Notes: generated by a model not told the origin, from the letters alone. A stretch of 7,505 bases of DNA from Desulfobacterales bacterium (GCA_022361135.1 JAKSBM010000836.1:1-7505), one strand, 5' to 3'; numbered from the stretch's first letter, positions 1 to 5,978 are shown. Numbers and translations are program-made.

Positions 1-661
1 ACATGGGGGTGTCTGAAACCTTGACCCTTGCCACCATTTTCGCACCCTTGAGTAGAAAGGGGATATCCTGCAATGCCCGGGGCAGGGCCGGAGCGGCGTC
101 CACGGCGTTGCAAAGGGGTCTGGTGTCCAGGATGGCGGCGATGTCCACCTTCTGGGCCACCAGATGGGAGGCCACCAGGGGAATCAGGGGGCCGTTGCCG
201 GCAATGACAACCGGGCCCTTGGGGGTAACGCCGGCATCCTTTTGCAGGATGTCCGAGGCGCCGGCACCCATGACCCCGGGAAGGGTCCAGCCGGTGAAGG
301 GCACGGGGCGTTCCATGGCGCCGGTGGCCACCACCAGGTAGTGGGCCTTGAGTTCTTTTGTTTGGTTATTGTGGGAGCAAAGAACCCGGCCGGGTTCGGC
401 AAACCAGACCGTGGTGTTGGGCTGGTAGGCGGCACCGGAGCGGGTGAAACGCTGGATGACGGCCAGGCCGTTTTTCCGGTCTTCGGCCGAGAGAAAGCGC
501 CTTTCGGCGTGTTTTGCCGGAAGTTTTCGATAGATCTGGCCGCCGGGCATGTCCTGCTCATCCACCAGGAGGACTTCCAGTCCGTTTTCCGCGGCAGCAG
601 CAGCGGCATTGAGACCGGAGGGACCGGCGCCGACGACGATGAGATCCCATTGATCCTGCAT
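1..661 (-). CDS. HcnB/OoxA-like FAD-dependent oxidoreductase subunit (3' part outside window)
   Basis: This is the first 220 residues of a two-dinucleotide-binding flavoprotein. An N-terminal FAD-binding Rossmann motif is seen (IVVGAGPSG, residues 8-16), followed by an acidic strand end and GGQIYR (40-45), which is typical of HcnB, opine oxidase subunit A and related dehydrogenase subunits. An ATGAMERPVPF segment (112-122) and a second nucleotide-binding motif, VVIAGNGP (151-158), follow. Family members are about 450-480 residues and often end in a BFD-like iron-sulfur domain, which would lie off the left edge. I chose the ATG at 659-661: a GGAG box sits 8 bases upstream of it but only 2 bases from the alternative ATG at 665-667. 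The start shares its A with the TGA stop of the preceding gene (TGATG), implying translational coupling. The likely role is electron transfer or amine oxidation as one subunit of a three-subunit dehydrogenase with the next two upstream genes. The family is confident; the substrate is unknown. Confidence 0.85.
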   Translation of the reverse strand, partial: MQDQWDLIVVGAGPSGLNAAAAAAENGLEVLLVDEQDMPGGQIYRKLPAKHAERRFLSAEDRKNGLAVIQRFTRSGAAYQPNTTVWFAEPGRVLCSHNNQTKELKAHYLVVATGAMERPVPFTGWTLPGVMGAGASDILQKDAGVTPKGPVVIAGNGPLIPLVASHLVAQKVDIAAILDTRPLCNAVDAAPALPRALQDIPFLLKGAKMVARVKVSDTPM

Positions 662-948
662 CAGCATGACTCCGTAAGTTCTGTTTGTTTCTTAATGACC
701 ATGCCCTCCCGAACCGGGATGAGGCAGGCCTGCTGATTGGGGCGGCCGTCTATTTCCACCAGGCATTCAAAGCAGACGCCCATGAGACAATGGGGGCCGC
801 GTTTTTCCCCGGTCATGGGGTTGATGCTGGTGTGGTCGGCATGGACATGGCCCAGGAGGGCGGCAGCCACGCTGATGCCCTTGGGAACCCGGTGGGGTTC
901 CCCTTCAAAGGTCACATTGACCATGTTTTGATTTGATTCTGTATTCAT
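661..948 (-). CDS. HcnA-like small (2Fe-2S)-binding dehydrogenase subunit
   Basis: This is a 95-residue plant-type ferredoxin-like protein. The cysteine pattern C54-x4-C59-x2-C62-x12-C75, within GPHCLMGVCFEC and ACLIPV, is that of the small [2Fe-2S] subunit of HcnABC-type hydrogen cyanide synthase, opine oxidases and sarcosine-oxidase-alpha N-termini. Such subunits pass electrons between the flavin sites of the complex. The length is normal for the family (about 90-110 residues). The start is supported by an AGGA box about 5 bases upstream of the ATG. It lies 33 bases after the DAO-family gene and overlaps the next gene by one base, which supports one complex made from three adjacent genes. 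The final cysteine (C95) is outside the cluster motif and is probably not a ligand. Confidence 0.9.
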   Translation of the reverse strand: MNTESNQNMVNVTFEGEPHRVPKGISVAAALLGHVHADHTSINPMTGEKRGPHCLMGVCFECLVEIDGRPNQQACLIPVREGMVIKKQTELTESC

Positions 949-981
949 GATCTTCCTATTGTGGGGCCGGTGTTTATGGGG

Positions 982-2097
982 TTAGGACGCAAACCGGGCC
1001 AGCCCGAAGGCCTGGTGGTCGCCGGCCGAATCCCGGCCCAGAATATAATCGGGCAGCACCGCGGCGTGGGCCGCAGCCAGGGTCACGGCGCTGTGGGCAT
1101 TAATGAGAAAGAGATTGGGGTGCCCGGGCAGGGTGTCGTAGATGGGGAATCCGTCGTTGGGCATGACCCTGAGGCTGCTCCAACAGCGGATGACACGGAG
1201 GTCGGCAATTTTCGGCCACACGGCCTGGGCCCATTGGCCTTCCTTGGCAACGGATTCCGGCACCAGGTGGGTGTCGGTACCCACGTTTTCGTGCATGAAA
1301 CCCACCATGACGGTACCCCCGGGTGTCCGGGTGATGCCCAGTAGGGGGATGGGGAGGATATTTCCCACCCGCTCGGTGAGCAATACCTGGCCCCGGTCGG
1401 GGTGGATGGGAACGGTGACCCCAAAGGGGCGGGCCAGGGGCAGGTTGCCCAGGCCGCCGGCCATCACCAGTCGTTCGCAGGTGAAGGTGGTGTCCGGGGT
1501 GGTGACCCGGTATCCCTTGTCCTGGCGTACGATGTCCACGGCACGGGTTTGGGGCATGAAGGATCCCCCGTATTTGACCATGGAGGCCCGCAGGGCAAAG
1601 AGCAGTTTCAGGGGTTCCACAAAGCCGTCCTGGTCGCAGAAGGTGGCGCCCACCACCTGGTCGCCAAAGGTGATTTTGGGCAGCAGTTTTTCAAGTTCTT
1701 CCCTGGAGAGCATCTCCCCGGGGTATTCACCGCCGGCTTCGGCCCTGAGGTCTTCAATGTATTTGGCCCGGCGGTCGAATTCGGCCTGGCCCAGGCAGGG
1801 AATGATCCCCCCCACGGGCTGGTAGGCAATGTCGATGCCCGAGGTGGCCTTGAGGTCCTTGTCCAGGTCGGCAAATAAGCGGGAGGAGAGAAATCCCCAG
1901 CGGACATAGGCCGGGTTTCCCAGGGCCTTGGATTGGCACCAGATCAGGCCCATATTGCTCCGGGAAGCCCGATCCTTAAGGGGGGACGCATCCATGACGC
2001 CTACGGATTCGCCCTGCTTGGCCAGGCCGTATCCGATGGCGGCACCGGTGACCCCGCCACCGATGATGAGGACTTTGAAGTGTTGTTCTGCTTTCAT
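982..2097 (-). CDS. DAO-family FAD-dependent oxidoreductase (HcnC/OoxB/sarcosine oxidase beta-like)
   Basis: This 371-residue protein belongs to the D-amino-acid-oxidase fold family. The FAD-binding motif is VLIIGGGVTGAAIGYGLA (residues 9-26, glycines 13, 15 and 18). A segment SRSNMGLIWCQSK near residues 45-57 resembles the region after the FAD motif in HcnC, OoxB and glycine/sarcosine oxidase beta subunits. Near the C-terminus, MPNDGFPIYDTLPGHPNLFL followed by INAHSAVTLAAAHA is the usual FAD-contacting end of this family. Members oxidise the C-N bond of an amino acid, N-methyl amino acid or opine to an imine. No signal peptide is visible, so it should be cytoplasmic or on the inner membrane face. 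It sits 12 bases after a RidA gene and just before the HcnA-like and HcnB-like subunits. It is the likely substrate-oxidising subunit. D-amino acids, opines, hydroxyproline and glycine cannot be separated from sequence alone. Confidence 0.88.
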   Translation of the reverse strand: MKAEQHFKVLIIGGGVTGAAIGYGLAKQGESVGVMDASPLKDRASRSNMGLIWCQSKALGNPAYVRWGFLSSRLFADLDKDLKATSGIDIAYQPVGGIIPCLGQAEFDRRAKYIEDLRAEAGGEYPGEMLSREELEKLLPKITFGDQVVGATFCDQDGFVEPLKLLFALRASMVKYGGSFMPQTRAVDIVRQDKGYRVTTPDTTFTCERLVMAGGLGNLPLARPFGVTVPIHPDRGQVLLTERVGNILPIPLLGITRTPGGTVMVGFMHENVGTDTHLVPESVAKEGQWAQAVWPKIADLRVIRCWSSLRVMPNDGFPIYDTLPGHPNLFLINAHSAVTLAAAHAAVLPDYILGRDSAGDHQAFGLARFAS

Positions 2098-2109
2098 GAT
2101 ACCTGGCTT

Positions 2110-2499
2110 TTATTGGGTCGGCTTTTTATAGGCAATGGCGTCCACTTCCACCTTGCAATCGCACATCATGGCCGACTGGATGGTGACCCGGGCCGGGGCA
2201 TGTTCCGCCTCAAAATACGGGGCAAAGACCTTGTTGAATTCGGGGAAATCCCGGGGGTCGTCGATCCAGACACCCACCCGGACCAGATCCTTGGCTTCGT
2301 ATCCGGCCTGGGCCATGACGGAAAGGAGATTGTCAAAGCAGAGCCGGGCCTGTTCGATCATGCCGCCCACAATGAGTTCACCCTTTTCATTTCTGGGGAC
2401 CTGGCCGGTGACATGGAGCCATCCGTCGGCTTCCACGGCTTTGGATACGGGTAGTCCCACGCCGGGTTTGGGTTTTCCATAACGTTTAATATCACTCAT
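2110..2499 (-). CDS. RidA (YjgF/YER057c/UK114) family enamine/imine deaminase
   Basis: This 129-residue protein has the RidA/chorismate-mutase-like fold signature. In PARVTIQSAMMCDCKVEVDAIAY (given here as parts: PAR at 102-104, KVEVDAIA at 116-123) the arginine R104 matches the conserved residue that binds the carboxylate of the 2-imino acid in active RidA proteins, and E118 matches the conserved acidic position. RidA proteins are cytosolic trimers that hydrolyse reactive 2-iminoacids to ketoacids and ammonia. A start ATG with an AAGGA box about 7 bases upstream fits. It is the first cytosolic gene after the transporter genes and lies directly before an amine-oxidising flavoprotein whose expected product is an imine, so a role in clearing or channelling that product is a reasonable inference. 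The length is normal. Confidence 0.92.
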   Translation of the reverse strand: MSDIKRYGKPKPGVGLPVSKAVEADGWLHVTGQVPRNEKGELIVGGMIEQARLCFDNLLSVMAQAGYEAKDLVRVGVWIDDPRDFPEFNKVFAPYFEAEHAPARVTIQSAMMCDCKVEVDAIAYKKPTQ

Positions 2500-2521
2500 G
2501 TCGCTTTCCTTTATGTGGGGT

Positions 2522-2548
2522 CCGGCAGCCGGGAGGCCCGGCTGCCGG
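2522..2548 (-). other. Intercistronic stem-loop after tctC
   Basis: A perfect 12-bp inverted repeat, CCGGCAGCCGGG / CCCGGCTGCCGG, with a 3-base loop lies between the tctC stop and the RidA start. There is no run of T on the minus strand after it, so it is not a classical intrinsic terminator. It may stabilise the tctC end of the mRNA or partly attenuate transcription, as is common after genes for binding proteins needed in excess. Confidence 0.7.
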
Positions 2549-2560
2549 TATGTTATATCG

Positions 2561-2576
2561 GGAAATATGTATTTCC
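2561..2576. repeat. AT-rich inverted repeat just after the tctC stop
   Basis: GGAAATATGTATTTCC has perfect 7-bp arms with a 2-base centre and begins one base after the tctC stop codon. It lies in tandem with the GC-rich stem-loop at 2522-2548. It may be part of an mRNA processing or stabilising structure; no binding protein can be named. Confidence 0.4.
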
Positions 2577-2577
2577 G

Positions 2578-3546
2578 TTATTTGGCCCGGATACCCAACG
2601 CATCGATGGTCTGGCCCAAATCTTTGTACTGCTGTTTCAGGACGGGTGCCCATTCTTCGGGACCCATGTAGGAGGGGGTGGCGTGGATGTTTTCCAGAGC
2701 CTTAACAAATTCGGGGTTTTTGACCATGTTTTTGGTGGCGGCGGCCACCTTGGCCACGATGTCCTTGGGGGTTCCCTTGGGGGCTGCAATGCCGCCCCAG
2801 CCAATGAATTCTCCCGGAATGCCCAGTTCGGCAAAGGTGGGAACATTGGGGAATTTTTCAGACTTGGCACCCAGGGCCAGGAGTTTTACGGCGCCGGATT
2901 TTACCTGGGGAACGTAGTTCTGGGGGAAAACAAAGGAGACATTGGTGTGTTTGCCCAAAAGGGAGGTAACGGCCGGGGCGGAACCCTGGTGCTCAACGTG
3001 TTTCAACTCGACGCCGGCTTCCTGTTCGTAGTGCTGCATGGCCAGGGTGAGCCAGGTGGTGGCACCGGGGCTGGCATAGAGCAGGGTGTTGGGGTTGGCC
3101 TTGGCTTCGGCGGTGAATTCTCCCAAATCGTTCCACCGGGCATCCTTGTGGGCAATGACGGCGCAATTGCCGATCATGATCCGGGAAATGTATTCAAAGC
3201 TGTCCACGTCATAGGCGGTCTTGGCGGTCTGGGGTGCGATGAGTACGGCACCGGCCTGGGCCAGGAAGAGGGTGTAGCCGTCGGGACGGGCGTGGGCGGC
3301 AAAGGTGGTACCGGCCACACCGCCGCCACCGGTTTTATTCACAACAATAACGGGCTGCCCCAATTCTTTTTCGGCAAAATCCGCCCAGACCCGGGCGGTG
3401 AGGTCGGCGTCTCCGCCGGGGGAGTAACAGACAATGAGTTTGATGGGTTTCTTGGGATACGCCTTGGCAAAAGCGGGCAGGGAAATCATTCCCACGGCCA
3501 CGGTGGCCAACAGCAGGATCTTAACCATTTGTTTCATGCGTTTCAT
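2578..3546 (-). CDS. tctC: TctC/Bug-family tripartite tricarboxylate transporter substrate-binding protein
   Basis: This is a 322-residue periplasmic binding protein. A basic N-terminus, a hydrophobic stretch (ILLLATVAVGMISL) and an AFA-K cleavage site form a clear signal peptide of about 27 residues. The mature protein begins KAYPKKPIKLIV, then CYSPGGDADLTAR and NKTGGGGVAGT, then RPDGYTL; these are the ligand-binding loops and family signature of Bug/TctC proteins, which hold small carboxylates. An in-frame GTG lies two codons upstream (3550-3552), but the AAGGA box is only about 1 base from it and 7 bases from the ATG at 3544-3546, so I use the ATG. It delivers substrate to TctA/TctB, encoded just upstream in the same operon. 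Known Bug ligands include citrate, glutamate, aspartate, nicotinate and aromatic acids, so the ligand here is open. Most family members have a proline where this one has Cys in the LIVCY stretch. Confidence 0.92.
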   Translation of the reverse strand: MKRMKQMVKILLLATVAVGMISLPAFAKAYPKKPIKLIVCYSPGGDADLTARVWADFAEKELGQPVIVVNKTGGGGVAGTTFAAHARPDGYTLFLAQAGAVLIAPQTAKTAYDVDSFEYISRIMIGNCAVIAHKDARWNDLGEFTAEAKANPNTLLYASPGATTWLTLAMQHYEQEAGVELKHVEHQGSAPAVTSLLGKHTNVSFVFPQNYVPQVKSGAVKLLALGAKSEKFPNVPTFAELGIPGEFIGWGGIAAPKGTPKDIVAKVAAATKNMVKNPEFVKALENIHATPSYMGPEEWAPVLKQQYKDLGQTIDALGIRAK

Positions 3547-3583
3547 GTTCACTTCCTTCTTTGTTGGGGTTGTATTCCGTTAT

Positions 3584-3607
3584 GCCCCGGAACGTTTGTC
3601 CCGGGGC
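3584..3607 (-). other. Intercistronic stem-loop between tctA and tctC
   Basis: GCCCCGG and CCGGGGC form a 7-bp GC-only stem around a 10-base loop in the 80-base gap between tctA and tctC. No T run follows on the minus strand. It may shield the tctC message from 3' decay of the upstream part or modulate read-through. Copies of TTCCGTTA flank it at 3575-3582 and 3612-3619. Confidence 0.5.
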
Positions 3608-3626
3608 GGTTTTCCGTTACAATGCT

Positions 3627-5144
3627 CTAGGCCGCGGCGCCCTGGGCGGCGGCTTTCTTTTTCTGTTTCATCCGGGTTCTGGCAATACTGATGATGGAAA
3701 TCAGGGCCAGGGCCAGGAAGACCACGGGGATGGGGCGGGTGAAGAAGATGGAAAAACTGCCGTTGGAGATCACCATGGCCTGGTCAAAGGCTCGTTCCCA
3801 GATGGGACCCAGGATAAACCCGATGATGAAAGCGCCGGCGGAGAATTCAAACTTATTCATGAGGAATCCCACAATGGCGAAAAAGATCAGGGTAAAGATG
3901 TCGAACAGGCTCTGGTTGATGGAGTATGCCCCCACAAAGCAGAACACCGTCACACAGGAAAAAATCAAGTGCTTGGGCAGCTGGGAGAGCTTGATCCAGA
4001 GGTTGAATCCCATTTTGGCGATGACGAAGAGCAAGAGGTCGCACATGAGCAGGCCGCCGAAGATGCCGTAAATGAGATGGGTGTGTTCGTAGAAAATGGT
4101 GGGCCCGGGGGTGATGCCCTGGATCATGAAGGCCCCCATGAGGATGGCGGTGACGTCGTCGCCGGGGATCCCCAGGGTGAGCATGGGGATCATGGCGGCT
4201 CCGGTGGTGGCGTTGTTGGCCGCTTCCGGGGCGGCCAGGCCGTCGATGGCACCCTTGCCGAATTTTTCCGGTTTTTTGGAGGCTCGCTGGGCTTCGGAGT
4301 AGGACATGAAGGCCGCGGGTGAGGCCCCCAGTCCGGGCAGGGCACCCAGGAAAGATCCAATGAAGGAGGACTTGATCAGGGTGGCCAGGCAATACTTGAA
4401 TTCCGCCCAGGTGAACCGGTTGTCGTTTTTATTCTGGGAAAGTTTGAGCTTTTCACTGGCCTTTTCCCTTACAATGGATCCCACCTGGCGGAGGACTTCG
4501 GGCAGGCAAAGCAGGCCGATGACCATGGGAATCAGGGAGATACCGCCGATGAGTTCGTAGGAACCGAAGGTGAAGCGGGTGGCCCCGGAGGTCTCTGAAA
4601 TTCCGATGGTGGACAACCAGATGCCTACGCCGGCGCAGATGATCCCCTTGATGATGGAGGGACCGGAGATGGAGCCCACCACGGTGAGGGCCAGGACGAT
4701 GATGCTGAAACGTTCCGCCGGGCCGGCCTTGAGGGTAATAATGGACAGGGGGGCGGCCACAAAGATCAAAAGCAGGTTACTGAAGACATCGCCGAAGACC
4801 GATGCGGTGAGGGCGGTGTTCAGGGCCTTGCCGGCCTGTCCCTTCTGGGTCAAGGGATAGCCTTCCATGGCGGTGCACACCGCCGGAGGTGCTCCGGGGG
4901 TGTTCAACAGAATGGCGGAAATGGATCCGCCGAAGATGCCGGCCTTGTAAATCCCCAACAGCATGGGAATCCCGATGAGGGGGCTGACATAGAAGGTCAT
5001 GGGCAGCAGGATGGCAATGGCCATGATCCCGGAAATTCCGGGGATGGCGCCGAAGATCAGCCCGGTTAAAACCCCCACGGAAATGCCCAACAGGGGCCCG
5101 GGGGACAGAATGGATGCAAGTCCGGATAAAATTTCTCCAACCAT
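3627..5144 (-). CDS. tctA: TctA-family large membrane subunit of tripartite tricarboxylate transporter
   Basis: This is a 505-residue, very hydrophobic inner-membrane protein, the usual length for TctA (about 500). The family's internal duplication is visible: GAIPGISGI at residues 32-40 and GALPGLGAS at 267-275. The conserved stretches LLNTPGAPPAV (79-89) and EAANNATTGAAMIPMLTLG (307-325) followed by IPGDD are diagnostic. About 10-12 membrane spans are expected, and the protein ends in a short basic, alanine-rich cytoplasmic tail. It forms the channel-forming part of a secondary, ion-coupled importer fed by the TctC binding protein. The start ATG has a strong AAGGAG box 8 bases upstream, which overlaps the TAA stop of tctB (12-base gap), so the two are probably translationally linked. 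Confidence 0.95.
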   Translation of the reverse strand: MVGEILSGLASILSPGPLLGISVGVLTGLIFGAIPGISGIMAIAILLPMTFYVSPLIGIPMLLGIYKAGIFGGSISAILLNTPGAPPAVCTAMEGYPLTQKGQAGKALNTALTASVFGDVFSNLLLIFVAAPLSIITLKAGPAERFSIIVLALTVVGSISGPSIIKGIICAGVGIWLSTIGISETSGATRFTFGSYELIGGISLIPMVIGLLCLPEVLRQVGSIVREKASEKLKLSQNKNDNRFTWAEFKYCLATLIKSSFIGSFLGALPGLGASPAAFMSYSEAQRASKKPEKFGKGAIDGLAAPEAANNATTGAAMIPMLTLGIPGDDVTAILMGAFMIQGITPGPTIFYEHTHLIYGIFGGLLMCDLLLFVIAKMGFNLWIKLSQLPKHLIFSCVTVFCFVGAYSINQSLFDIFTLIFFAIVGFLMNKFEFSAGAFIIGFILGPIWERAFDQAMVISNGSFSIFFTRPIPVVFLALALISIISIARTRMKQKKKAAAQGAAA

Positions 5145-5156
5145 TTACAATACTCC

Positions 5157-5645
5157 TTATTCGAAAAAGATGCCCAGGGGCAGCATGATTTTCATTAATT
5201 TCAATGCCACGTAATAGAGGATGACACTGAAGGCGATGAAACCGGGGATCATGACCTTGAAATTCCGGCCGTTGAGGATGTACGCCACGGCCACCATGAT
5301 GATGGGGGTGGCAATGACAAATCCAACATAGTGGAGGAGGATCAGGTAGAGGAAGAGTAATCCCAGGTAAATCAGGGTATTGACCTGGTTGACGGGGGCC
5401 GAAGCCTTTTCCTTTGCCTGGGGATCAGCCGTGGGTTTGGAGAGGAATCCTGTGACCATGAGCACCAGGCTCAAGATGACCACCAGAACCATGACAAACC
5501 GGGGGAAGGAAAGGGGGCTGACCGCGGAGTGGGTCCCTCCGCTGACAAAGTGATGCATGTTCAAAAGGAATGGAAAGCTGATCATAAAAAGGATGAAGCC
5601 GATGATGATATCGGTGGAATTCCCTTTTTTGAAAAACTGTTTCAT
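5157..5645 (-). CDS. tctB: TctB-family small membrane subunit of tripartite tricarboxylate transporter
   Basis: This 162-residue membrane protein has hydrophobic segments near residues 12-29, 50-68, 90-105, 107-125 and 130-148, which gives the four (or five) spans expected of TctB. The closing ALKLMKIMLPLG is typical of the family, where an aromatic/hydrophobic helix ends in LPxG. TctB is poorly conserved, and the call rests on topology, size, this C-terminus and its place directly before tctA. It is the first gene of the operon: the ATG has an AAGGA box 6 bases upstream and lies about 85 bases downstream of the start site predicted from the sigma-54 promoter at 5741-5756. The gene order B-A-C differs from the C-B-A order of the Salmonella tct operon. 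Confidence 0.88.
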   Translation of the reverse strand: MKQFFKKGNSTDIIIGFILFMISFPFLLNMHHFVSGGTHSAVSPLSFPRFVMVLVVILSLVLMVTGFLSKPTADPQAKEKASAPVNQVNTLIYLGLLFLYLILLHYVGFVIATPIIMVAVAYILNGRNFKVMIPGFIAFSVILYYVALKLMKIMLPLGIFFE

Positions 5646-5740
5646 GGGGCGTCCTTAGGGTTTGGGGTTAACGATTTCCGGTATCCGGCCCAGGGGCTGC
5701 ATCCATGAATACCGATCATAAAAAAATTAGTTTGGAATTG

Positions 5741-5756
5741 TGCAGGTAGTGTGCCA
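5741..5756 (-). promoter_or_regulatory. Sigma-54 (-24/-12) promoter of the tct-rid-dehydrogenase operon
   Basis: On the minus strand the sequence is TGGCACACTACCTGCA. Against the consensus TGGCAC-N5-TTGCA, only the first T of TTGCA differs (C here), and the invariant GG and GC are spaced by exactly 10 bases. The transcription start would fall near 5730, leaving an untranslated leader of about 85 bases before tctB. A sigma-54 activator gene lies in the same window and putative activator sites lie upstream. No convincing sigma-70 promoter was found for this operon. Confidence 0.82.
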
Positions 5757-5784
5757 GATGGGGTGGTATAAGTCTAAGTTTTGG

Positions 5785-5812
5785 AAATCATAACAAATAA
5801 TTATTCTGATTT
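5785..5812. promoter_or_regulatory. AT-rich inverted repeat between promoter and activator sites (possible bend/IHF region)
   Basis: AAATCA and TGATTT form arms around a 16-base AT-rich centre. On the minus strand AATCAG followed by AT-rich DNA resembles, but does not exactly match, the IHF consensus WATCARNNNNTTR. Its place between the sigma-54 promoter and the nearest palindrome is where a DNA bend is often needed for activator looping. The IHF reading is weak. Confidence 0.3.
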
Positions 5813-5815
5813 GAA

Positions 5816-5834
5816 GGGTGGGGAATTGGGTGGG
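5816..5834 (+). other. G-quadruplex-type motif
   Basis: GGGTGGGGAATTGGGTGGG has four G runs with loops of 1, 4 and 1 bases, a full match to the usual G-quadruplex pattern. It abuts the first TGTAA-N7-TTACA palindrome. Three more G runs (5861-5876, GGGG, GGG and GGGGG) follow just after that palindrome. Whether it folds is unknown. Confidence 0.5.
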
Positions 5835-5835
5835 C

Positions 5836-5852
5836 TGTAATGTTTTGTTACA
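5836..5852. promoter_or_regulatory. Palindromic activator site 1 (TGTAA-N7-TTACA)
   Basis: TGTAATGTTTTGTTACA. The outer bases C5835 and G5853 extend the symmetry to 6-bp arms. It is identical at 15 of 17 positions to site 2. Its centre lies about 114 bases upstream of the predicted sigma-54 start site, a normal distance for an enhancer-type site of an NtrC-family activator. The link to the activator encoded at 6660-7505 is inferred. Confidence 0.65.
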
Positions 5853-5894
5853 GGTTTTTTGGGGCTGGGTTGGGGGAAATTTGGAAAAAGGGAG

Positions 5895-5915
5895 ACCGGA
5901 TATCCGCAATCCGGT
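5895..5915. repeat. Inverted repeat ACCGGAT-N7-ATCCGGT
   Basis: The repeat has perfect 7-bp arms and a 7-base centre, and lies between palindromes 1 and 2. Its sequence is unrelated to theirs, so it could be an operator for a different regulator or a cruciform/hairpin. A related CCGGTATCCGG occurs in the tctB leader at 5678-5688. Confidence 0.4.
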
Positions 5916-5941
5916 GAAAACACGTCCGATTTTGGAATGGA

Positions 5942-5958
5942 TGTAATGATATGTTACA
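5942..5958. promoter_or_regulatory. Palindromic activator site 2 (TGTAA-N7-TTACA)
   Basis: TGTAATGATATGTTACA; A5941 and T5959 extend the arms to 6 bp. It lies 106 bases from site 1, about ten helical turns, so the two would be on the same DNA face. It abuts site 3. Its centre is about 220 bases upstream of the predicted tctB start site. Confidence 0.65.
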
Positions 5959-5975
5959 TGTAATAAAAGTTTACA
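5959..5975. promoter_or_regulatory. Palindromic activator site 3 (TGTAA-N7-TTACA)
   Basis: TGTAATAAAAGTTTACA begins at the base after site 2 ends and keeps the same TGTAA-N7-TTACA frame (13 of 17 positions identical to site 2). Tandem sites of this kind favour cooperative binding of dimers. It also lies 28 bases upstream of the -35-like box of the divergent lysE-family gene, so it may serve that gene too. Confidence 0.55.
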
Positions 5976-5978
5976 CCC

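Noticed and set aside
164..736. 190-residue open frame on the plus strand opposite the HcnB-like and HcnA-like genes
   Set aside because: It is the antisense shadow of GC-rich genes whose minus-strand products have clear cofactor motifs.
1..948. Calling the cluster hydrogen cyanide synthase (hcnABC)
   Set aside because: The subunits are homologous, but the operon order differs from Pseudomonas hcnABC and the RidA and TTT genes fit catabolism better; substrate left open.
2515..3630. 371-residue glycine-rich open frame on the plus strand
   Set aside because: It mirrors tctC on the opposite strand; its glycine/valine-rich repeats come from complementing proline/threonine-rich codons, and no known domain is seen.
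3561..4322. 253-residue open frame on the plus strand, rich in Gly, Asp and His
   Set aside because: It is antisense to tctA, which has unmistakable family motifs; no ribosome-binding site or domain.
5715..5720. TATGAT on the minus strand as a sigma-70 -10 box for tctB
   Set aside because: The expected -35 region 17 bases upstream reads GCACAA, with almost no match to TTGACA; the sigma-54 element is far stronger.
5727..5909. 60-residue open frame on the minus strand in the central gap
   Set aside because: It runs through the sigma-54 promoter, the G-rich run and activator site 1, and its composition looks non-coding; treated as chance.
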